A program made the position numbers and the translations under genes. The notes beneath the pieces are model-generated. The model did not search any database. It had not been told where the DNA came from and worked only from the letters and a program-made list of their open reading frames with translations. A DNA stretch of 64,000 nt from Pseudomonas sp. CAN1 (GTDB lineage Bacteria > Pseudomonadota > Gammaproteobacteria > Pseudomonadales > Pseudomonadaceae). Positions within the stretch are counted from its first letter, which is position 1, and each line of letters begins with the position of its first letter. This document shows positions 49,884-64,000 of the stretch, in pieces. Where the stretch lies: NCBI RefSeq assembly GCF_030462585.1, contig NZ_JASMRU010000001.1, forward strand, positions 378,792 to 442,791, read 5' to 3'.

Positions 49884-51251
49884 ATGAATGCAGCCCGTGA
49901 AACCATCGCCGCCGTCGCCACCGCCCAGGGCCGTGGTGGGGTGGGCATCGTCCGCGTCTCCGGCCCGCGTGCGCGCGCCATGGCCATCACCCTCAGCGGC
50001 CGCGAGCCACAGCCGCGCTACGCGCACTACGGGCCGTTCCACGCCGATGATGGCGACGTCATCGACGAAGGCCTGCTGCTGTTCTTCCCCGGGCCGAACT
50101 CCTTCACCGGCGAAGACGTACTGGAACTGCAGGGCCACGGCGGCCCGGTAGTGATGGACATGTTGCTGCAGCGCTGCCTGGAACTGGGTGCACGCCAGGC
50201 CCGCCCGGGTGAGTTCAGCGAACGCGCCTTTCTCAACGACAAGCTCGACCTGGCCCAGGCCGAGGCCATTGCCGACCTGATCGAGGCCAGCTCGGCACAG
50301 GCCGCGCGCAATGCCGTGCGTTCGCTGCAGGGCGAGTTTTCCAAGCGTGTGCATAACCTCACCGACCAACTGATCGGCCTGCGCATGTATGTCGAAGCCG
50401 CCATCGACTTCCCGGAAGAGGAAATCGACTTCCTTGCCGATGGCCACGTCCTCTCGCAGCTGGACGCGGTGCGCGCCGAACTGGCCGCGGTGCTGCGCGA
50501 AGCGGGCCAGGGCGCCCTGCTGCGCGACGGTATGACGGTGGTGATAGCCGGACGCCCCAACGCCGGCAAATCGAGCCTGCTGAACGCCCTGGCGGGGCGC
50601 GAGGCGGCCATCGTCACCGACATCGCCGGAACCACCCGCGATGTCCTGCGCGAACATATCCACATCGACGGCATGCCGCTGCACATCATCGACACCGCCG
50701 GCCTGCGCAGCACCGATGATCATGTGGAAAAGATCGGCGTGGAACGCGCGCTGAAGGCAATCAACGAAGCGGACCGCGTGTTGCTGGTGGTCGACTCCAC
50801 AGCACCGGAAGCCAGCGATCCCTTTGCGCTGTGGCCGGAGTTCCTCGACAGCCGTCCAGACCCGGCGCACGTCACCCTGATCCGCAACAAGGCAGATTTA
50901 TCCACAGAGAATATCGGCCTGGAAGAAAGCGCTGACGGCCACGTCACCATTACGCTCTCCGCCCGCTCGGGCAATGGCCTGGAACTGCTGCGCGAGCACC
51001 TGAAGGCCTGCATGGGCTTCGAACAGACCGCCGAGAGCAGCTTCAGTGCCCGCCGGCGCCACCTGGAGGCCTTGCGCCTGGCTGACGACAGCCTCGAGCA
51101 CGGCCGCGCACAACTCACCCTGAGCGGCGCAGGCGAATTGCTGGCCGAAGACCTGCGCCAGGCCCAGCAGGCCCTGGGCGAGATTACCGGGGCCTTTACG
51201 CCGGACGATCTGCTGGGGCGCATCTTCTCCAGCTTCTGCATCGGCAAGTGA
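49884..51251 (+). CDS. mnmE: tRNA modification GTPase MnmE
   Basis: MnmE (TrmE) works with MnmG to form cmnm5U/nm5U at position 34 of several tRNAs. The 455-residue protein has an N-terminal folate-binding domain, a helical domain and an inserted G domain with [16 protein letters not shown] near residue 222, DIAGTTRD and DTAGLR. It ends in the essential C-terminal FCIGK. A perfect DnaA box (50898-50906) is inside the coding sequence. Its partner gene mnmG follows after the second origin-like gap. Confidence 0.97.
   Translation: MNAARETIAAVATAQGRGGVGIVRVSGPRARAMAITLSGREPQPRYAHYGPFHADDGDVIDEGLLLFFPGPNSFTGEDVLELQGHGGPVVMDMLLQRCLELGARQARPGEFSERAFLNDKLDLAQAEAIADLIEASSAQAARNAVRSLQGEFSKRVHNLTDQLIGLRMYVEAAIDFPEEEIDFLADGHVLSQLDAVRAELAAVLREAGQGALLRDGMTVVIAGRPNAGKSSLLNALAGREAAIVTDIAGTTRDVLREHIHIDGMPLHIIDTAGLRSTDDHVEKIGVERALKAINEADRVLLVVDSTAPEASDPFALWPEFLDSRPDPAHVTLIRNKADLSTENIGLEESADGHVTITLSARSGNGLELLREHLKACMGFEQTAESSFSARRRHLEALRLADDSLEHGRAQLTLSGAGELLAEDLRQAQQALGEITGAFTPDDLLGRIFSSFCIGK
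50898..50906 (+). promoter_or_regulatory. DnaA box inside mnmE
   Basis: TTATCCACA lies within the coding sequence, encoding part of DLSTE. It is a perfect box. Confidence 0.75.
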
Positions 51252-51601
51252 TCCACAACCGAGCTTTTCCCCACCGGTGACGGGATCATCCCGTCATCGC
51301 GTCTCGTGCCGCCCGCGATTTCTCCTCCTGATTAACTATCCACAGCCACTAATTCAGCTCAGGCCGCGTATTTACTGGCTTACAAGGCATGAATAGAGGA
51401 ATTAATAGGCCTTCGTGAACCCTGTGGAAAAGTCGCGTACAGCTAGGTGAACAAACCCTGCACCAGTCAGTGGATAAATCCCCCTGTTGATAACAGGCAA
51501 CTTCATCCACAGGCTGATAACGGGACATCCCCTGTCACCGTACAGCATCGACACAGGGTTGTTAGGCGCTGAAAACCTTGCACCATCTGGCCTACGAAGG
51601 C

Positions 51602-51610
51602 TTATCCACA
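51602..51610 (+). promoter_or_regulatory. DnaA box in the second origin-like region
   Basis: TTATCCACA lies 42 nt before TTAAGAA (51653-51659), copying the order in oriC. Confidence 0.88.
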
Positions 51611-51724
51611 GAAAACGGCTTCACCATACATAAACACAAGCTCTAAAAAGACTTAAGAAGATTCCTCTCTTTTCATTTTCTATAGGGCGGACAGTACCCA
51701 TTGGCTATTTTTTGTTCAGGTGCC

Positions 51725-51753
51725 TTCAATCGAAAGCCCTTAACCCCTATACT
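51725..51753 (+). promoter_or_regulatory. Probable promoter of mnmG-rsmG-parAB
   Basis: TTCAAT (51725-51730), a 17-nt spacer and TATACT (51748-51753) lie 47 nt before the mnmG start. It is the best promoter-like pair in the gap. Confidence 0.6.
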
Positions 51754-51799
51754 GTCCGGCTCTCTTCTTTCTCCTTGATCAACAGGCACGAGGTGCGTG

Positions 51800-53691
<1,892 letters not shown>

Positions 53692-53692
<1 letters not shown>

Positions 53693-54342
53693 TGTCCCTG
53701 GTCACTGCACGCCACGCCGAAGAACTCGCGCGTGGCATCCAGACGCTCGGCCTGGATATCGACGCTGCTGCCCAGCAGCGCCTGCTGGACTACCTGGCCC
53801 TGCTGGCCAAGTGGAACAAGGCCTACAACCTCACCGCCGTGCGCGATGTGGATGAAATGGTCTCCCGCCATCTGCTCGACAGCCTGAGCATCGTCCCGCA
53901 GTTCGAAGCTGCCGGCGGCGAGCGCTGGATGGACGTCGGCAGCGGCGGCGGCATGCCCGGCATCCCGCTGGCTATCCTGTACCCCGGCAAGTCGCTGACC
54001 CTGCTGGACAGCAACGGCAAGAAGACCCGCTTCCTGACCCAGGTGAAGCTGGAGCTCAAGCTGGACAACCTGCAGGTTATCCACAGCCGGGTCGAAGCCT
54101 TCCAGCCCGAGCAGCCGTTCAACGGCATCGTCTCGCGGGCTTTCAGCAGCCTCGAAGACTTCACCAACTGGACACGCCACCTCGGCGACACCCAGACCAA
54201 CTGGCTGGCCATGAAAGGCGTACACCCCAGCGACGAGCTCGCGGCACTCCCGGAAGATTTCCGGGTCGAAGCCGAACGCGCTCTGGCGGTGCCGGGTTGC
54301 CAAGGCCAGCGCCATCTGCTGATACTGCGCCGCACTGCATGA
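53692..54342 (+). CDS. rsmG: 16S rRNA m7G527 methyltransferase
   Basis: RsmG (GidB) methylates G527 of 16S rRNA; its loss gives low-level streptomycin resistance. The 216-residue protein has the methyltransferase glycine motif [23 protein letters not shown] (motif I near residue 82, shown in part) and [12 protein letters not shown]. The ATG overlaps the mnmG stop (TGATG). A perfect DnaA box (54077-54085) is inside it. It is followed by parA, the conserved origin-region order. Confidence 0.96.
54077..54085 (+). promoter_or_regulatory. DnaA box inside rsmG
   Basis: TTATCCACA, perfect, within the codons for VIHS. Confidence 0.72.
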
Positions 54343-54360
54343 CGGGGAGTGGGGAAAACC

Positions 54361-55149
54361 ATGGCTAAGGTATTCGCGATCGCCAACCAGAAGGGCGGCG
54401 TCGGCAAGACCACGACCTGTATCAACCTCGCGGCATCGCTGGTTGCCACCAAGCGCCGCGTGCTGCTGATCGACCTTGATCCACAGGGCAACGCCACCAC
54501 CGGCAGCGGTGTGGATAAGTTGTCCCTGGACCATTCCATCTACGACGTGCTCACCGGCGAATGCGATCTGGCCCAGGCCATGCAGTTCTCCGAGCACGGC
54601 GGCTACCAGCTGCTGCCCGCCAACCGCGACCTCACCGCGGCGGAAGTGGTGCTGCTGGAAATGGACATGAAGGAACACCGCCTGCGCCATGCGCTGGCGC
54701 CGATCCGCGAGAACTACGACTTCATTCTCATCGACTGCCCGCCGTCGCTGTCGATGCTGACGGTCAACGCCCTGTCCGCCGCGGACGGCGTGATCATCCC
54801 GATGCAGTGCGAGTACTACGCGCTGGAAGGCCTGACCGACCTGATGAACAGCATCCAGCGCATCGCCGAGCGGCTGAACCCGGCGCTGAAGATCGAAGGC
54901 CTGCTACGCACCATGTACGACCCGCGCATCAGCCTGACCAACGACGTCAGCGCGCAACTGCAGGAACACTTCGCCGACAAGCTCTACACCACCGTGATCC
55001 CGCGCAACGTGCGACTGGCCGAGGCACCCAGCTTCGGCATGCCGGCGCTGGTCTACGACAAGCAATCCCGCGGTGCCCTCGCCTACCTGGCGCTGGCCGG
55101 CGAGCTGGTGCGCCGTCAGCGCGCCGCCCGCACCACCGCCCCCGCCTAA
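54361..55149 (+). CDS. parA: Chromosome partitioning ATPase ParA (Soj)
   Basis: ParA is a deviant Walker ATPase that moves ParB-parS complexes during chromosome segregation. The 262-residue product has the deviant P-loop KGGVGKTTT at residue 11 and LLIDLDPQGNATTGSG, with FILIDCPPSLSMLT as the Walker B region. I choose the ATG at 54361 (MAKVFAIANQKGG) over a GTG 12 nt upstream because it gives the normal length and has GGGGA upstream. It lies between rsmG and parB. Confidence 0.97.
   Translation: MAKVFAIANQKGGVGKTTTCINLAASLVATKRRVLLIDLDPQGNATTGSGVDKLSLDHSIYDVLTGECDLAQAMQFSEHGGYQLLPANRDLTAAEVVLLEMDMKEHRLRHALAPIRENYDFILIDCPPSLSMLTVNALSAADGVIIPMQCEYYALEGLTDLMNSIQRIAERLNPALKIEGLLRTMYDPRISLTNDVSAQLQEHFADKLYTTVIPRNVRLAEAPSFGMPALVYDKQSRGALAYLALAGELVRRQRAARTTAPA
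54510..54518 (-). promoter_or_regulatory. DnaA box inside parA
   Basis: TGTGGATAA, perfect, in coding sequence; a one-mismatch TGATCCACA lies just upstream at 54477. Confidence 0.72.
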
Positions 55150-55166
55150 GAGATTAAGGAACCCGC

Positions 55167-56039
55167 ATGGCCGCCAAGAAACGAGGTCTCGGACGCGGGC
55201 TGGACGCCCTGCTCAGTGGCTCCAGCGCCGCTACGCTGCAGGAAGAAGCCGTTCAGGTGGACAGCAAGGAGCTGCAACACCTGCCGCTGGACCTGATCCA
55301 GCGCGGCAAGTACCAGCCTCGTCGCGACATGGACCCGCAGGCCCTGGAAGAACTCGCCCAGTCGATCAAGGTGCAGGGCGTGATGCAGCCGATCGTGGTG
55401 CGCCCGATCGACAAGGGCCGCTACGAGATCATCGCCGGTGAACGCCGCTGGCGCGCCAGCCAGCAGGCCGGCCTGGACAAGATCCCGGCCATGGTCCGCG
55501 AAGTGCCGGACGAAGCCGCCATTGCCATGGCGCTGATCGAGAACATCCAGCGCGAGGACCTCAACCCCATCGAGGAAGCCGCCGCGCTGCAGCGCCTGCA
55601 GCAGGAATTCCAGCTGACCCAGCAACAGGTCGCCGACGCCGTGGGCAAATCCCGCGTGACCGTGGCCAACCTGCTGCGCCTGATCGCCCTGCCGGAAGAG
55701 ATCAAGACCCTGCTGTCCCACGGTGACCTGGAAATGGGCCATGCCCGCGCCCTGCTCGGACTGCCGGAGAATCGGCAGGTCGAAGGTGCGCGACATGTTG
55801 TCGCACGCGGCTTCACTGTGCGTCAGACCGAAGCACTGGTACGCCAGTGGCTGAACGCGCCGGAGGAACCTGTCAAAGCGGTCAGGACCGATCCGGACAT
55901 CAGCCGCCTGGAACAGCGCCTGGCCGAGCGCCTGGGCGCTCCGGTGCAGATTCGCCACGGACAGAAGGGCAAGGGTCAACTGGTGATCCGCTACAACTCC
56001 CTCGATGAGCTCCAGGGTGTGCTGGCCCACATACGCTGA
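55167..56039 (+). CDS. parB: Chromosome partitioning protein ParB (Spo0J)
   Basis: ParB binds parS sites and spreads as a CTP-dependent clamp. The 290-residue protein has the N-terminal CTPase domain with IAGERRWRASQQAG near residue 90, the central helix-turn-helix LTQQQVADAVGKSRVTVANL near 150, and a C-terminal dimerisation domain. It begins MAAKKRGLGRGLDALLSG, a typical ParA-interacting N-terminus. Its two clear targets in this window are inside recF, 12-13 kb away on the other side of oriC. Confidence 0.97.
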   Translation: MAAKKRGLGRGLDALLSGSSAATLQEEAVQVDSKELQHLPLDLIQRGKYQPRRDMDPQALEELAQSIKVQGVMQPIVVRPIDKGRYEIIAGERRWRASQQAGLDKIPAMVREVPDEAAIAMALIENIQREDLNPIEEAAALQRLQQEFQLTQQQVADAVGKSRVTVANLLRLIALPEEIKTLLSHGDLEMGHARALLGLPENRQVEGARHVVARGFTVRQTEALVRQWLNAPEEPVKAVRTDPDISRLEQRLAERLGAPVQIRHGQKGKGQLVIRYNSLDELQGVLAHIR

Positions 56040-56084
56040 TACGAAAGGCTATGTAGGGGGTCGTCGGAAATCACTACCTGACGG

Positions 56085-56114
56085 TTGAACGGGGGCCCTG
56101 CAGCCCCCTATACT
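56085..56114 (+). promoter_or_regulatory. Promoter of the atp operon
   Basis: TTGAAC (56085-56090), an 18-nt spacer and TATACT (56109-56114) lie 79 nt before atpI. The spacer is itself an inverted repeat, GGGGGC-N6-GCCCCC. Confidence 0.75.
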
Positions 56115-56192
56115 CTGCGCGCAATTTTGTCGGCACAAAGTATGCCAAGTTGTTGATTTGTGAAGCCGACGCCAGAGGACTGTGAGCTGAAG

Positions 56193-57486
<1,294 letters not shown>

Positions 57487-57550
57487 TCCAAAGATTCTGT
57501 ACGCCCCTTCCCTCACGGGAGGGGGTGAAAGAAGAGCTTCACCACCTTAA

Positions 57551-57853
<303 letters not shown>

Positions 57854-57905
57854 TTTCCGAACAGCGGAAATCTGTGACTGAACAACGAACGAGCGAGGTA
57901 TTGGC

Positions 57906-58376
57906 GTGAACATTAATGCAACTCTGATCGGCCAGGCCATCGCGTTCGCCATCTTCGTCCTGTTCTGCATGAAGTTCGTATGGCCTCCGGTCATTGCGGC
58001 TCTGCAAGAGCGTCAGAAGAAGATCGCCGACGGCCTGGACGCTGCCAACCGCGCGGCTCGTGACCTGGAACTGGCTCACGAGAAAGCGGGTCAGCAACTG
58101 CGCGAAGCCAAGGCTCAGGCAGCCGAAATCATCGAGCAGGCGAAGAAGAGCGCTAACCAGATCGTTGACGAAGCCCGTGATCAGGCCCGTGCCGAAGGTG
58201 ATCGCATGATCGCTCAGGCCAAGGCCCAGATCGAACAGGAACTCAACAGCGTCAAAGACGCCCTGCGTGCCCAAGTGGGTGCCCTGGCTGTCTCCGGCGC
58301 CGAGAAGATCCTGGGTGCTTCGATCGATGCCAACGCGCAAAAGCAGCTGGTTGATCAACTGGCCGCCGAGATCTAA
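57906..58376 (+). CDS. atpF: F0F1 ATP synthase subunit b
   Basis: Subunit b is the peripheral stalk. The 156-residue protein starts with a membrane helix ([20 protein letters not shown]), followed by a long charged helix rich in Ala, Glu and Lys that dimerises. The start is a GTG-preceded ATT-type context; the first codon used here is GTG at 57906-57908 with GAGCGAGG upstream. It lies between atpE and atpH. Confidence 0.97.
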   Translation: MNINATLIGQAIAFAIFVLFCMKFVWPPVIAALQERQKKIADGLDAANRAARDLELAHEKAGQQLREAKAQAAEIIEQAKKSANQIVDEARDQARAEGDRMIAQAKAQIEQELNSVKDALRAQVGALAVSGAEKILGASIDANAQKQLVDQLAAEI

Positions 58377-58388
58377 GCAGAGGGCGAT

Positions 58389-58925
58389 ATGGCAGAACTG
58401 ACCACATTGGCTCGTCCATACGCGAAGGCGGCTTTCGAGTACGCCCAGGCTCATCAGCAACTGGCCGACTGGTCCGCTGCTCTGGGTGTGCTGGCTGCAG
58501 TGTCGCGGGACGACACCGTGCGCCAGCTGCTCAAGGAGCCCCAGCTGACCGCGGCAGCCAAGGCTGACGCGCTGATCGACGTGTGTGGCGACAAGCTCAA
58601 TGCTCCGGCCCAGAACTTCGTCCGGACTGTGGCTGAAAACAAGCGGCTCGACCTGCTGCCGACCATCTTCGTGATGTTCGAGCAACTCAAGGCCGAGCAG
58701 GAAAAACTGGTCGAGGTCGAGGTCACCAGTGCCTTCGCCCTGGACCAGGAACAGCAGGACAAACTCGCCAAGGCCCTCAGCGCCCGGCTCAGTCGCGAAG
58801 TGCGACTTCATGCGTCGGAAGACGCGAGCTTGATCGGCGGCGTGGTCATTCGCGCCGGCGACTTGGTAATCGATGGCTCGGTGCGCGGCAAAATCGCGAA
58901 ACTGGCCGAAGCGTTGAAATCTTGA
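58389..58925 (+). CDS. atpH: F0F1 ATP synthase subunit delta
   Basis: Delta joins the peripheral stalk to the top of F1. The 178-residue protein starts [19 protein letters not shown], the OSCP/delta signature, and ends with [21 protein letters not shown], the conserved C-terminal segment. It is 12 nt after atpF. Confidence 0.97.
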   Translation: MAELTTLARPYAKAAFEYAQAHQQLADWSAALGVLAAVSRDDTVRQLLKEPQLTAAAKADALIDVCGDKLNAPAQNFVRTVAENKRLDLLPTIFVMFEQLKAEQEKLVEVEVTSAFALDQEQQDKLAKALSARLSREVRLHASEDASLIGGVVIRAGDLVIDGSVRGKIAKLAEALKS

Positions 58926-58943
58926 GTTTGAAGGGGCAGCGGC

Positions 58944-60488
58944 ATGCAGCAACTCAATCCTTCCGAAATTAGTGAAATCATCAAGGGGCGCATCGAGAAA
59001 CTCGACGTCGCCTCGCAAGCGCGCAACGAAGGCACCATCGTCAGTGTTTCCGATGGCATCGTGCGCATCTTCGGTCTGGCCGACGTCATGTACGGCGAGA
59101 TGATCGAATTCCCGGGCGGCGTCTACGGTATGGCGCTGAACCTGGAGCAAGACTCCGTTGGTGCTGTGGTACTGGGTGAATACCAGGACCTCAAAGAAGG
59201 CATGAATGCCAAGTGCACCGGCCGCATCCTGGAAGTACCGGTTGGTCCGGAACTGCTGGGTCGCGTTGTCGACGCCCTGGGTAACCCGATCGATGGCAAA
59301 GGCCCGATCGATGCCAAGCTGACCGACGCCGTCGAGAAAGTGGCACCGGGCGTGATCTGGCGTAAGTCGGTAGACCAGCCGGTACAGACCGGTTACAAGT
59401 CGGTCGACGCCATGATCCCGGTTGGCCGTGGTCAGCGCGAGCTGGTCATCGGTGACCGTCAGATCGGTAAAACCGCTCTGGCCATCGACGCCATCATCAA
59501 CCAGAAGAACAGCGGCATCCGTTGCGTCTACGTCGCCATTGGTCAGAAGCAATCGACCATCGCCAACGTTGTTCGCAAGCTGGAAGAAAACGGCGCCCTG
59601 GCCAACACCATCGTGGTGGTTGCCAGCGCTTCCGAATCCGCTGCTCTGCAATACCTGGCTCCGTACTCCGGCTGCACCATGGGCGAATACTTCCGCGACC
59701 GCGGTGAAGACGCCCTGATCGTGTACGACGACCTGTCCAAGCAGGCCGTAGCCTATCGCCAGATCTCCCTGCTGCTGCGCCGTCCGCCGGGCCGCGAAGC
59801 TTATCCGGGCGACGTGTTCTATCTCCACAGCCGTCTGCTGGAGCGCGCTTCCCGCGTTTCCGAAGAGTACGTAGAGAAGTTCACCAACGGCGAAGTGAAA
59901 GGCAAGACCGGTTCCCTGACCGCCCTGCCGATCATCGAAACCCAGGCTGGCGACGTTTCCGCCTTCGTTCCGACCAACGTGATCTCGATCACCGACGGTC
60001 AGATCTTCCTGGAATCGGCCATGTTCAACTCGGGTATCCGTCCGGCCGTCAACGCCGGTATCTCGGTATCCCGTGTTGGTGGCGCGGCCCAGACCAAGAT
60101 CATCAAGAAGCTGTCCGGCGGTATCCGTACCGCGCTGGCCCAGTACCGTGAACTGGCGGCCTTCGCCCAGTTCGCCTCGGACCTGGACGACGCGACCCGC
60201 AAGCAGCTGGAACATGGTCAGCGCGTTACCGAGCTGATGAAGCAGAAGCAATACGCGCCGATGTCCATCGCCGAGATGTCGCTGTCCCTGTATGCCGCCG
60301 AGCGTGGCTTCCTGCAGGACGTCGAGATCGCCAAGGTGGGCGCCTTCGAACAAGCGCTGATCGCCTACTTCCAACGTGAGAACGCCGCTCTGCTGGCGAA
60401 GATCAACGAGAAGGGTGACTTCAACGACGAAATCGACGCAGGCATCAAGGCCGGCATCGAGAAGTTCAAGGCCACCCAAACCTGGTAA
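58944..60488 (+). CDS. atpA: F0F1 ATP synthase subunit alpha
   Basis: Alpha forms the non-catalytic nucleotide sites of F1. The 514-residue protein has the P-loop [13 protein letters not shown] near residue 170 and the family signature [13 protein letters not shown] near 365, including the arginine finger that completes the beta active site. The N-terminus starts [20 protein letters not shown]. It is 18 nt after atpH. Confidence 0.98.
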   Translation: MQQLNPSEISEIIKGRIEKLDVASQARNEGTIVSVSDGIVRIFGLADVMYGEMIEFPGGVYGMALNLEQDSVGAVVLGEYQDLKEGMNAKCTGRILEVPVGPELLGRVVDALGNPIDGKGPIDAKLTDAVEKVAPGVIWRKSVDQPVQTGYKSVDAMIPVGRGQRELVIGDRQIGKTALAIDAIINQKNSGIRCVYVAIGQKQSTIANVVRKLEENGALANTIVVVASASESAALQYLAPYSGCTMGEYFRDRGEDALIVYDDLSKQAVAYRQISLLLRRPPGREAYPGDVFYLHSRLLERASRVSEEYVEKFTNGEVKGKTGSLTALPIIETQAGDVSAFVPTNVISITDGQIFLESAMFNSGIRPAVNAGISVSRVGGAAQTKIIKKLSGGIRTALAQYRELAAFAQFASDLDDATRKQLEHGQRVTELMKQKQYAPMSIAEMSLSLYAAERGFLQDVEIAKVGAFEQALIAYFQRENAALLAKINEKGDFNDEIDAGIKAGIEKFKATQTW

Positions 60489-60540
60489 GCCGCAGCGGGG
60501 GTCGTTGACGGCCCCCGCCTGCTAACCCGATAGGTGTGAA

Positions 60541-61401
60541 ATGGCAGGCGCAAAAGAGATTCGCAGCAAGATTGCGAGCATCAAAAGCACGCAAAAAATC
60601 ACCAATGCCATGGAAAAGGTGGCGGTGAGCAAGATGCGCAAGGCACAAATGCGCATGGCGGCCGGCCGTCCCTACGCGGAGCGCATTCGCCAGGTGATCG
60701 GCCATCTGGCCAACGCCAATCCGGAATACCGTCACCCGTTCATGGTCGAGCGTGAAGTCAAGCGCGTCGGCTACATCGTGGTGAGCTCCGACCGTGGTCT
60801 GGCTGGCGGCCTGAACATCAACCTGTTCAAGGCTCTGGTCAAGGACATGAGCGGGCAGCGCGATCGCAACGCAGAAATCGACCTCTGCGTGATCGGCTCC
60901 AAGGGTGCATCCTTCTTCAAGAGCTATGGCGGCAACGTGGTTGCGGCTATCAGCCACCTGGGCGAAGAGCCGTCGATCAATGATCTGATCGGCAGCGTCA
61001 AGGTCATGCTGGATGCCTACCTGGATGGTCGTATCGATCGCCTGTACGTGGTTTCCAACAAGTTCGTCAACACCATGACCCAGAAGCCGACCGTGGAACA
61101 GCTGATTCCGCTGGTGGCCGAGGACAATGCCGAGCTGAAGCACCACTGGGACTACCTCTACGAACCCGACGCCAAGGCCCTCCTCGATGGCCTGCTGGTG
61201 CGCTACGTGGAATCCCAGGTGTACCAGGCCGTGGTTGAGAACAACGCCTGTGAACAGGCGGCCCGGATGATTGCAATGAAGAACGCTACCGACAACGCCG
61301 GTGATCTGATCAGTGGTCTGCAACTGATCTACAACAAGGCACGTCAGGCGGCGATCACCCAGGAAATCTCGGAAATCGTCGGCGGCGCTGCCGCGGTGTA
61401 A
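60541..61401 (+). CDS. atpG: F0F1 ATP synthase subunit gamma
   Basis: Gamma is the central rotor shaft. The 286-residue protein has the N-terminal helix [20 protein letters not shown] with the following [16 protein letters not shown] and the C-terminal [15 protein letters not shown] that inserts into the alpha3beta3 ring. It is 52 nt after atpA and 30 nt before atpD. Confidence 0.98.
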   Translation: MAGAKEIRSKIASIKSTQKITNAMEKVAVSKMRKAQMRMAAGRPYAERIRQVIGHLANANPEYRHPFMVEREVKRVGYIVVSSDRGLAGGLNINLFKALVKDMSGQRDRNAEIDLCVIGSKGASFFKSYGGNVVAAISHLGEEPSINDLIGSVKVMLDAYLDGRIDRLYVVSNKFVNTMTQKPTVEQLIPLVAEDNAELKHHWDYLYEPDAKALLDGLLVRYVESQVYQAVVENNACEQAARMIAMKNATDNAGDLISGLQLIYNKARQAAITQEISEIVGGAAAV

Positions 61402-62808
<1,407 letters not shown>

Positions 62809-62848
62809 TCCGTGCGCCCGGCAACGGGCGCTTACGTGAGGCAAGGGT

Positions 62849-63274
62849 ATGGCTATTACTGTCCACTGCGACATCGTCAGCGCCGAAGCGGAGATCTTCT
62901 CCGGTCTGGTCGAGCTGGTCGTAGCGCACGGCTCCCTGGGCGATCTGGGTATCGCTCCGGGCCACGCGCCGCTGATCACCGAGCTCAAGCCGGGTCCGAT
63001 CCGCCTGGTGAAGCAGGGTGGCGAACAGGAGGTGTACTACATCTCCGGTGGCTTCCTCGAAGTACAGCCGAGCATGGTCAAGGTTCTCGCCGACACCGTG
63101 ATTCGCGCAGGTGACCTCGACGAAGCGGCTGCCCAGACCGCACTGAAGGAAGCTGAGAAGGCTCTGCAAGGTAAAGGTGCAGAGTTCGACTACAGCTCCG
63201 CCGCAGCCCGCCTGGCCGAAGCCGCAGCGCAACTGCGCACGGTCCAGCAGGTTCGCAAGAAGTACGGCGGCTAA
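62849..63274 (+). CDS. atpC: F0F1 ATP synthase subunit epsilon
   Basis: Epsilon is the regulatory subunit that can brake F1 rotation. The 141-residue protein has an N-terminal beta-barrel ([36 protein letters not shown]) and a C-terminal helical hairpin ([18 protein letters not shown] onwards). It is the last gene of the operon and is followed by a strong terminator. Confidence 0.97.
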   Translation: MAITVHCDIVSAEAEIFSGLVELVVAHGSLGDLGIAPGHAPLITELKPGPIRLVKQGGEQEVYYISGGFLEVQPSMVKVLADTVIRAGDLDEAAAQTALKEAEKALQGKGAEFDYSSAAARLAEAAAQLRTVQQVRKKYGG

Positions 63275-63310
63275 GCCGCGGAGTCCCCAGGGACTTCAGC
63301 GACAAATGGG

Positions 63311-63340
63311 AAAAGGGTAGCCTTGGCTACCCTTTTTCTT
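63311..63340 (+). terminator. Rho-independent terminator of the atp operon
   Basis: A 12-bp perfect stem, AAAAGGGTAGCC / GGCTACCCTTTT, with a TT loop and a TCTTTTT-type tail lies 37 nt after the atpC stop. It separates the operon from glmU. Confidence 0.95.
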
Positions 63341-63386
63341 TTTCTACATCCGGGGTTTCCCCGCTCACCAGGACGGTCCCTCACCC

Positions 63387-64000
63387 ATGTCTCTCGAAAT
63401 CGTCATCCTCGCCGCTGGCCAGGGCACCCGCATGCGCTCGGCCCTGCCGAAAGTCCTGCATCCGGTTGCCGGCAAACCGATGCTCGCCCATGTGATCGAC
63501 ACCGCCCGCGGTCTCGGCCCGTCGCGCATCCACGTGGTGATTGGCCACGGTGCCGACCTGGTGCGCGAGCGCCTGCAGGCGGATGACCTGAATTTCGTGA
63601 TCCAGGAACAGCAACTGGGTACCGGCCATGCGGTGGCGCAGGCTGCTCCGTTCCTCAGCGCCGAGAATGTGCTGATCCTCTACGGCGACGTACCGCTGAT
63701 CGAGCAGCCGACCCTGGAGCGCCTGATGGCCCAGGCCACGCCGCAGCAGCTGGCGCTGCTCACCGTCGAGCTGGACGACCCGACCGGCTATGGCCGCATC
63801 ATCCGTGACGCCGCCGGTGAGGTGCAGGCCATCGTTGAGCAGAAGGATGCTTCTGCCGAGCAGCGCACCATCCGCGAAGGCAACACCGGCATCCTCGCCG
63901 CGCCGCGCGAGCGCCTGCTCGGCTGGCTGTCGCGCCTGTCCAATTCCAACGCCCAGGGCGAGTACTACCTCACCGACGTCATCGCCATGGCGGTGTCCGA
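63387..64000 (+). CDS. glmU: Bifunctional GlmU (N-terminal part)
   Basis: GlmU makes UDP-N-acetylglucosamine; its N-terminal half is the uridyltransferase and its C-terminal half the glucosamine-1-phosphate acetyltransferase. About 204 residues are present before the window ends. The pyrophosphorylase motif [24 protein letters not shown] (partly quoted) starts at residue 8; [23 protein letters not shown] and [12 protein letters not shown] follow as expected. It sits after the atp operon as in P. aeruginosa. Confidence 0.97.
   Translation, partial: MSLEIVILAAGQGTRMRSALPKVLHPVAGKPMLAHVIDTARGLGPSRIHVVIGHGADLVRERLQADDLNFVIQEQQLGTGHAVAQAAPFLSAENVLILYGDVPLIEQPTLERLMAQATPQQLALLTVELDDPTGYGRIIRDAAGEVQAIVEQKDASAEQRTIREGNTGILAAPRERLLGWLSRLSNSNAQGEYYLTDVIAMAVS

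Larger units (their letters stand above)
51252..51796. other. Second origin-like region between mnmE and mnmG
   Basis: No gene is seen in this 545-nt gap. It contains one perfect DnaA box (51602) and several one-mismatch forms (51249 TGATCCACA, 51336 CTATCCACA, 51469 AGTGGATAA, 51485 TGTTGATAA, 51503 TCATCCACA), plus TGTGGAAAA at 51423. An AT- and pyrimidine-rich segment (51653-51685) resembles that of oriC. Two origin-type fragments in this chromosome region are known from Pseudomonas species. Confidence 0.72.

Overview
This is a GC-rich (about 63-65 %) chromosomal segment from a Pseudomonas of the P. aeruginosa group. Gene order and protein sequences follow the P. aeruginosa origin region almost gene for gene; I infer a relative such as the nitroreducens/citronellolis/knackmussii type, because the accessory genes differ from PAO1. 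Both window ends cut genes: a choline/betaine-binding protein on the left and glmU on the right.

Layout. 1-2.1 kb: C-terminal part of a choline/betaine ABC binding protein and a SulP anion transporter. 2.3-8.4 kb: aroE, hemF, qor, tsaC, dprA and tsaP. 8.5-14.7 kb: def, fmt, rsmB, trkA, trkH and a small TPR-like protein (translation and potassium uptake). 15.0-29.0 kb: an accessory block that reads as a complete ectoine/hydroxyectoine catabolic system. It holds the importer ehuBCDA, the MocR-type regulator enuR, eutB, eutC, doeA, doeB, an AsnC/Lrp regulator (doeX), doeC and doeD, with a queuosine-precursor transporter gene (yhhQ) between doeX and doeC. 29.1-31.8 kb: a PilZ protein, mntH and a lipid A acyltransferase. 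32.0-35.3 kb: a two-gene cell-surface system, a VIT/von Willebrand A protein with a PEP-CTERM-like tail followed, with overlap, by an exosortase carrying a C-terminal EpsI-like domain. 35.3-40.5 kb: tag (with a LexA-type box), glyQ, glyS, gmhB and plsC/lptA. 40.5-47.8 kb: gyrB, recF, dnaN and dnaA on the minus strand, the origin region with DnaA boxes, then rpmH and rnpA on the plus strand. 47.8-56.0 kb: yidD, yidC, mnmE, a second origin-like intergenic region, mnmG, rsmG, parA and parB. 56.2-64 kb: the ATP synthase operon atpIBEFHAGDC and the start of glmU.

Two perfect 16-bp parS sites lie inside recF, and nine perfect DnaA boxes were seen between 46.8 and 54.5 kb, several inside genes. REP/REPIN palindromes of the 'GTAGGAGCG' type are frequent from 2 to 31 kb and I saw none from 31 to 64 kb. 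Some supply stop codons for the genes they follow. Two carry the same 15-nt insertion, point inward, and flank the ectoine block as 44-bp inverted repeats.

Functional logic. The ectoine block would import the osmolyte, open and deacylate its ring to diaminobutyrate, and convert that to aspartate, next to trkAH, which handles potassium-based osmoadaptation. The most unusual part is the single-substrate exosortase pair. No rRNA, tRNA, CRISPR array, insertion sequence or prophage was recognised.
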